A DNA stretch of 10,225 bases, taken from Candidatus Aegiribacteria sp. GTDB taxonomy: Bacteria; Fermentibacterota; Fermentibacteria; Fermentibacterales; JCC-6. A model generated the notes under the pieces. It saw nothing but the letters and a program-made list of their open reading frames with translations, was not told the DNA's origin and searched no databases. The position numbers and the translations under genes were made by a program. Shown here in pieces: positions 6,997 through 10,225 of the stretch. The stretch lies in assembly GCA_030642525.1 (NCBI GenBank), contig DAOWNO010000042.1, forward strand, positions 1 to 10,225. The letters are read 5' to 3'. Position 1 is the first letter of the stretch; every line of letters starts with the position of its first letter.

Positions 6997-7889
6997 TGAA
7001 GAAACTGCTCGAACGTCTCCATAATGGTGAGATACTTGTTGCTGACGGAGCCATGGGAACCATGCTGTTTGAAAGGGGGCTTAAAAGCGGTGAGTGCCCT
7101 GAAGAACTGAATCTCTCAAGGATCGATATACTGGAGGATATCGCAAGGCTCTACCTTGATGCAGGAGCTGAAATTATTCAGACGAATACATTCGGTGGAT
7201 CTCCCCTGAAACTTGCTTCTTACTCTCTTGAGGATGAAGCGCCCCTGATTAACAGGAATGCTGTATCCGCGGTGAAAGGTGTTGTTGCGGGCAGGGCATA
7301 CGTGATGGCATCCTGCGGTCCCTGCGGAAAAATCCTGAAACCCTATGGTGATACCGATCCTGAGGTTATCTTTGACAGCTTTGAAATACAGATGCAGGCC
7401 TTTGCGGAATCGGGATGCGATGTTATCTGTATCGAGACGATGATGGATCTCAGAGAAATGCTTCTGGCTCTGAAAGCCGCGAAAAAGAAGGCTCCGGGAA
7501 TTCCTGTCATGGCGACCATGACCTACGATGCGACCACTAAGGGTTTTTTCACGATCATGGGCGATACAATAGAAAAGACATCACGTGAATTGGAAGCAGC
7601 TGGCGCGGATGTTATAGGTTCCAACTGCGGGAACGGAATCGAAAACATGATAAGAATCGCCGAGGAATACAGAAAGCACACTTCTCTTCCTCTTATAATC
7701 CAGTCAAATGCAGGTCTACCCTTAATTGAAGACGGGAAACTTGTTTATCCGGAAACACCTGAATTCATGGCGCTGAAAGCAAAGGAACTTGTTGATATCG
7801 GCGTGTCAATAATCGGAGGATGCTGCGGAACAACTCCTGAACATATCAGGGCTATCAAGAAAGCATTGGGGTCAAATCTTTCCTCTTGA
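6996..7889 (+). CDS. homocysteine S-methyltransferase (MetH N-terminal domain type)
   Basis: This 297-residue protein is a zinc-dependent homocysteine methyltransferase, the fold of the MetH N-terminal domain, BHMT and MmuM. Visible marks are VADGAMGTMLFERG (15-28), IIQTNTFGGS (60-69), the zinc ligand Cys211 in IGSNCGNG, and Cys276/Cys277 in IGGCCGTTPEH. It lacks the pterin, B12 and activation domains of MetH; the last two are encoded by the two genes upstream and the pterin domain is missing from the window. It should methylate homocysteine to methionine using the methyl-corrinoid protein. I chose the ATG at 6996 (one-base overlap with the upstream stop) over a TTG three bases earlier. The last seven codons (LGSNLSS) and the stop come from the left inverted repeat of a transposable unit, so the original C-terminal tail has probably been replaced; all zinc ligands remain. 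Confidence 0.92.
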   Translation: MKKLLERLHNGEILVADGAMGTMLFERGLKSGECPEELNLSRIDILEDIARLYLDAGAEIIQTNTFGGSPLKLASYSLEDEAPLINRNAVSAVKGVVAGRAYVMASCGPCGKILKPYGDTDPEVIFDSFEIQMQAFAESGCDVICIETMMDLREMLLALKAAKKKAPGIPVMATMTYDATTKGFFTIMGDTIEKTSRELEAAGADVIGSNCGNGIENMIRIAEEYRKHTSLPLIIQSNAGLPLIEDGKLVYPETPEFMALKAKELVDIGVSIIGGCCGTTPEHIRAIKKALGSNLSS

Positions 7890-7891
7890 CA
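7866..7891 (+). repeat. left inverted repeat (REP-like end)
   Basis: The repeat begins TTGGGGTCAAATCTTT and ends CTCTTGACA, and pairs with 8914-8939 with one mismatch (C at 7882 against A in the other copy). Within it GTCAA (7871-7875) and TTGAC (7886-7890) can form a short hairpin with a 10-base loop. It encodes the last codons and stop of the homocysteine methyltransferase on the plus strand and the last codons and stop of the transposase on the minus strand. Confidence 0.88.
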
Positions 7892-8885
7892 TTTGAATCA
7901 ACTGATCACTTAATTTGTTAAATCTTTTCTTCAATTGCGGTTCATGCTTCAGCCTGACTTGCAGCCTTTTCCTGCCCTGACTAACTGAACTATAGTCAAT
8001 CCCTCCCAACAGTCTTCCAATTTCAGGTTGGGTTATCCGACAAAAACGGTACAGCAATTCCATCAGCATTGATCTTTCCACAGATCTTTTACCACGCTGA
8101 CACACATCACCCCTGCTCTTACTGATCAGACTCATAAAATTGTCGATCAGCTCATCTGGCTCGAATATTTTTCTTAATTTCCTCAGGGCAGGTTGCTCCC
8201 TTTCGGATACTTCCATACTCAGAAATTTTTCTTTAATCGATTGAACAAAGTCAGCATCTCCTACGATCCCCAACACTTTTACTGATTCAAGAGGATTTTC
8301 TGTATCCTGTTCAATACCCAGTTCTATAAATTTTCGATACTCCTGCCTGCCCCTGCGATTATCTCCACCCATATGGTCCAGAACAGTGCTGTAATTAACA
8401 AAATCTTTTCTTTTCTCCACTGAGAAATACCCTGATAAACTGCTGGCTTTGTACTTGAGGAGTATATCAATTTTATCATCAATTGATTTTTCGATATGAG
8501 ACTTAACCCGTATCGGATTCAGATGAATATAGCGGGATACCCTTAGAAGATAATTATCAGAGTCAATAAGAAAGGATTTGTATCTTCCCTGATAAAGATG
8601 TCCCACCCGGCTATGTCTGTGATTGAAAAAAGAAGTGTAAGAAATATTAAAATGACGCATGAATTCAGACAGGTTTCCATCCGGAGTGGTTGCCAGTAGA
8701 TGAAAGTGGTTTGGCATACATACATATGATAGAAGAGAGACATTATAAATTTCCAGGGAGAGTGAAAGTTTTTCCAGGAATGTTTTTTGATCCTGTGCAT
8801 CTGCAAATATCAGCTTTTTTTCGTTCCCACGGCAGGTGACATGATAATAAGCACCCGGATACTGAATTCTTAAAGGTCTAGTCAT
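7872..8885 (-). CDS. REP-associated tyrosine transposase with a DnaA-like C-terminal domain
   Basis: This 337-residue protein is a Y1 transposase of the RAYT (TnpA-REP, IS200/IS605-related) group. It opens with MTRPLRIQYPGAYYHVTCRGN, typical of the group. The HUH metal motif is PNHFHLL (His60 and His62), and the likely nucleophile is Tyr119 in SRYIHLNPIR. Known members nick and join single-stranded DNA at REP hairpins. After the catalytic domain (about residues 1-130), the C-terminal part, about 235-325, contains IGRLLGGIDYSSVSQGRKRL, which resembles the DnaA domain IV signature for duplex DNA binding. That long form is seen in many environmental bacteria. No catalytic residue is missing and the frame is intact, so it may be active. 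It converges on the homocysteine methyltransferase, overlapping it by 18 bases. The ATG at 8885 has no clear ribosome binding site. Confidence 0.92.
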   Translation of the reverse strand: MTRPLRIQYPGAYYHVTCRGNEKKLIFADAQDQKTFLEKLSLSLEIYNVSLLSYVCMPNHFHLLATTPDGNLSEFMRHFNISYTSFFNHRHSRVGHLYQGRYKSFLIDSDNYLLRVSRYIHLNPIRVKSHIEKSIDDKIDILLKYKASSLSGYFSVEKRKDFVNYSTVLDHMGGDNRRGRQEYRKFIELGIEQDTENPLESVKVLGIVGDADFVQSIKEKFLSMEVSEREQPALRKLRKIFEPDELIDNFMSLISKSRGDVCQRGKRSVERSMLMELLYRFCRITQPEIGRLLGGIDYSSVSQGRKRLQVRLKHEPQLKKRFNKLSDQLIQMSRGKI

Positions 8886-8891
8886 GTTCCA

Positions 8892-8919
8892 ATAGTAGTA
8901 TATCGGTAGTATTTGTCAA
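8892..8919 (-). promoter_or_regulatory. transposase promoter using the inverted repeat as -35
   Basis: On the minus strand a perfect TTGACA (8919-8914), the inner end of the right inverted repeat, is followed after 16 bases by TACTAT (8897-8892; four of six consensus positions, including the first two and last). The A of the start codon lies 7 bases after the -10, so the mRNA would begin at or next to the ATG and be leaderless. The spacer and -10 contain two ATACTAC repeats. Confidence 0.5.
8895..8912 (+). repeat. short direct repeat in the transposase promoter
   Basis: GTAGTAT occurs at 8895-8901 and 8906-8912, an 11-base period of about one helical turn. It overlaps the -10 and spacer of the transposase promoter and could be a repressor site. 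This short an arrangement may also be chance. Confidence 0.35.
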
Positions 8920-8939
8920 GAGTAAAGATTTGACCCCAA
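8914..8939 (-). repeat. right inverted repeat (REP-like end)
   Basis: This is the reverse complement of 7866-7891 with one mismatch. It holds GTCAA (8915-8919) and TTGAC (8930-8934) around a 10-base loop, next to the CCCC that marks the outer edge. It carries promoter-like hexamers facing both ways: TTGACA inward on the minus strand and TTGACC outward on the plus strand. Confidence 0.88.
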
Positions 8940-8958
8940 GTTCTATTGTACATATAAT
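8930..8958 (+). promoter_or_regulatory. hybrid outward promoter for the C25 peptidase
   Basis: TTGACC (8930-8935, five of six consensus positions), inside the right inverted repeat, is followed after exactly 17 bases by a perfect TATAAT (8953-8958) outside the element. This is the best sigma-70-like promoter in the window. Transcription would start near 8965, giving a leader of about 74 bases before the ATG at 9039. A second TATAAT (8986-8991) lacks a good -35. Confidence 0.6.
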
Positions 8959-9020
8959 ACTGTAAGTTTAGTAATATCACGCTATTATAATTAATACTGA
9001 TATCATTGTTTAATCCTTGG

Positions 9021-9028
9021 AAAGGAGG
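9021..9028 (+). promoter_or_regulatory. ribosome binding site of the C25 peptidase
   Basis: A strong AAAGGAGG lies 10 bases before the ATG at 9039 and fixes this start, which is followed directly by a signal peptide. Confidence 0.8.
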
Positions 9029-9038
9029 ACGTATAAAC

Positions 9039-10225
9039 ATGTTTAGAGTAAGTCTACTGCTTCTCGTTGTTGCTGCATTCAGCGCGGCAGGAGAATTGAC
9101 GGTTACAATTCCCTTTGACCGGGCCGAGGTCAGCCTTGCTTCCGAGGGAATCTACACAGCGGTGACTGTTTCCGGACTGCCTTATATAAGCCATGACGGA
9201 GCGCCCTGCCTTCCGATAATGCCGGTGAGGATTGCTCTTCCCACCGGATGCAGCGCAACCGGAATAGAAGTTGTTGATGCCGATTATACGAATCTGATCG
9301 GCGGTTACGATGTAATGCCGGCAAATGAGCCGGTTCCGCTTTCAGTTGAGATGGATCATATGCAGGCTCCTCCTGATCCCGAAATATACCAAAGGGATAC
9401 CCCCTATCCTCGAAGGATGGTGTCTCTGCACAGCTCCAGTGTTTACTGGGGAATTCCCATTGCGTATGCGGTGGTCTATCCTGTAAGGTGGAATCCTTCC
9501 AGCAGGACTATACAGGTTCTGTCACAGATGACTCTTCGTGTGACTTATGAGTATGACCCTTCTGTCAATCTCATTTACAGGAGAACCAGGGCCAGCGAGG
9601 ATAAGGCCATGGACATAGCAGGAAGATTTGTCGTGAATCCTGAAGGTGTCAGTCCCTCGGGTGCCGTTATCATTCCGGAAAGAGACCTTGAGTACGGGCA
9701 GTATGTGATTATCACCAATCCGGAATACCAGCTTCAGGCTCAGCAGCTGGCTGACTGGAAAACCATAAAAGGCGTTCCAGCGAATGTTTACACAACAGAT
9801 TGGATTGAGTCACAGTACTCCTCGTGTGTTGACCTTCCACAGAGCATGAGAGCTTTTCTGACTAGCTGCCGTTATGAAGGTACTGATTATGTCCTGATCT
9901 TCGGCGACGACGACAAGGTCGTCTGCCGCGACGCGAAACTGGTTGGAAGTTCGTCATATTCGGAGATTGCACCGGCTGACCTCTACTTCGTTGATATCAA
10001 CGATGCCATTCCCGGAAATGATCTTTGGAACGCCAACGGCAACGGAATCTGGGGTGAGGTTCCCTATCCATATGTGTATCCTCAACCTGCGGGTTATGAT
10101 CAGGTCGACTATCATCCTGATCTCTTCGTCGGCAGAGCCAGCGTGAATTCTTTACTGGAAGCCGATATATTTATCGACAAGGTGTTTCTGTATGAGGGCA
10201 TTCGGACAGTCGATTATTTCGAGAC
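9039..10225 (+). CDS. secreted gingipain-family (C25) cysteine peptidase, N-terminal part (3' partial)
   Basis: The frame is open from ATG 9039 to the window end, 395 residues. Residues 1-18 (MFRVSLLLLVVAAFSAAG) form a Sec signal peptide. Residues of about 20-210 look like the C25 propeptide: GLPYISHDGAPCLPIMPVRIALPTG, then SSSVYWGIPIAYAVVYPVRWNP and a beta-rich segment ending TLRVTYEYD. The peptidase domain starts at about residue 218 with EYGQYVIITNPEYQLQAQQLADWKTIKGVPANVYTTDWI, the standard C25 opening, and continues through TDYVLIFGDDDKV and PDLFVGRASVNS. The catalytic His and Cys lie further downstream, outside the window, so activity cannot be judged. Such proteins are exported and often carry C-terminal sorting or repeat domains. 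The gene appears to be transcribed from the hybrid promoter at the transposase unit's edge. It is not functionally linked to the methyl-transfer operon. Confidence 0.88.
   Translation, partial: MFRVSLLLLVVAAFSAAGELTVTIPFDRAEVSLASEGIYTAVTVSGLPYISHDGAPCLPIMPVRIALPTGCSATGIEVVDADYTNLIGGYDVMPANEPVPLSVEMDHMQAPPDPEIYQRDTPYPRRMVSLHSSSVYWGIPIAYAVVYPVRWNPSSRTIQVLSQMTLRVTYEYDPSVNLIYRRTRASEDKAMDIAGRFVVNPEGVSPSGAVIIPERDLEYGQYVIITNPEYQLQAQQLADWKTIKGVPANVYTTDWIESQYSSCVDLPQSMRAFLTSCRYEGTDYVLIFGDDDKVVCRDAKLVGSSSYSEIAPADLYFVDINDAIPGNDLWNANGNGIWGEVPYPYVYPQPAGYDQVDYHPDLFVGRASVNSLLEADIFIDKVFLYEGIRTVDYFE

Larger units (their letters stand above)
7866..8939. mobile_element. REP-transposase unit bounded by 26-bp inverted repeats
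   Basis: A 1,074-base unit is bounded by inverted repeats at 7866-7891 and 8914-8939 that match at 25 of 26 positions. Inside is one gene, a Y1 (HUH) transposase on the minus strand, which fills almost the whole interval. Each end is an imperfect hairpin next to a G-run, like the REP sequences that flank RAYT genes. No target-site duplication is visible outside the repeats, in line with the single-strand mechanism of Y1 enzymes. The left end lies within the 3' end of the homocysteine methyltransferase gene and the right end lies just upstream of the C25 peptidase promoter region. Confidence 0.8.

Noticed and set aside
8986..8991. Second TATAAT as the main promoter of the C25 peptidase
   Set aside because: No -35-like hexamer lies 16-18 bases upstream. 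The TTGACC-17-TATAAT pair further upstream is much better, although this box could still act with an activator.
9130..9324. Minus-strand open frame within the C25 peptidase
   Set aside because: It is an antisense shadow with no start signal, while the plus-strand frame has a clear signal peptide and family pattern.
1..10225. CRISPR array, tRNA or rRNA genes, or a phage or defence island
   Set aside because: No regularly spaced repeats, tRNA-like cloverleaf or CCA end, rRNA motif, or defence or phage protein was seen anywhere in the window.

Overview
The window reads as a stretch of chromosome from an uncultured, mesophilic, Gram-negative-type bacterium. Secreted proteins with signal peptides, a PPC-type domain and a gingipain-family (C25) peptidase, together with mid-range GC and frequent ATA/AGA/AGG codons, fit a lineage of the FCB group such as Fermentibacteria/Aegiribacteria-like bacteria. 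That placement is inference from protein types only. No tRNA, rRNA or CRISPR array was found.

Layout. 1-357: the 3' end of a secreted protein with a PPC-like beta-sandwich domain. 359-781 (minus): a small exported protein of unknown function that starts at TTG. 782-991: a divergent intergenic region with candidate promoters. 992-3691: a soluble hybrid histidine kinase (four PAS domains, HisKA, HATPase, receiver) whose base composition changes sharply between the last PAS domain and the kinase core. 3692-3879: no intact gene, only a frameshifted mini-gene remnant. 3880-4086: a LapA/DUF1049 membrane protein. 4173-7889: a tight four-gene operon. 7866-8939: a REP-type (Y1, HUH) transposase gene bounded by 26-bp inverted repeats. 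9039-end: a secreted C25 peptidase, cut off by the window edge.

The operon is the main biological system. It encodes a non-pyrrolysine MttB-family methyltransferase, a stand-alone MetH-type reactivation protein, a MttC/MtbC-type corrinoid protein and a homocysteine S-methyltransferase. Together these resemble a split cobalamin-dependent methionine synthase in which the folate-binding module has been replaced by an MttB-type enzyme. I predict that it moves a methyl group from a quaternary amine or similar donor (identity unknown) through the corrinoid to homocysteine, and that Co(II) is rescued with SAM rather than by a RamA-type ATPase.

The transposase unit lies directly against this operon. 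Its left inverted repeat supplies the last seven codons and the stop of the homocysteine methyltransferase and, on the other strand, the end of the transposase gene. Its right inverted repeat supplies the -35 of the transposase promoter on one strand. On the other strand it supplies a TTGACC that lies exactly 17 bp from a perfect TATAAT in the flanking DNA, in front of the C25 peptidase. The element therefore appears to have remodelled both neighbouring genes.
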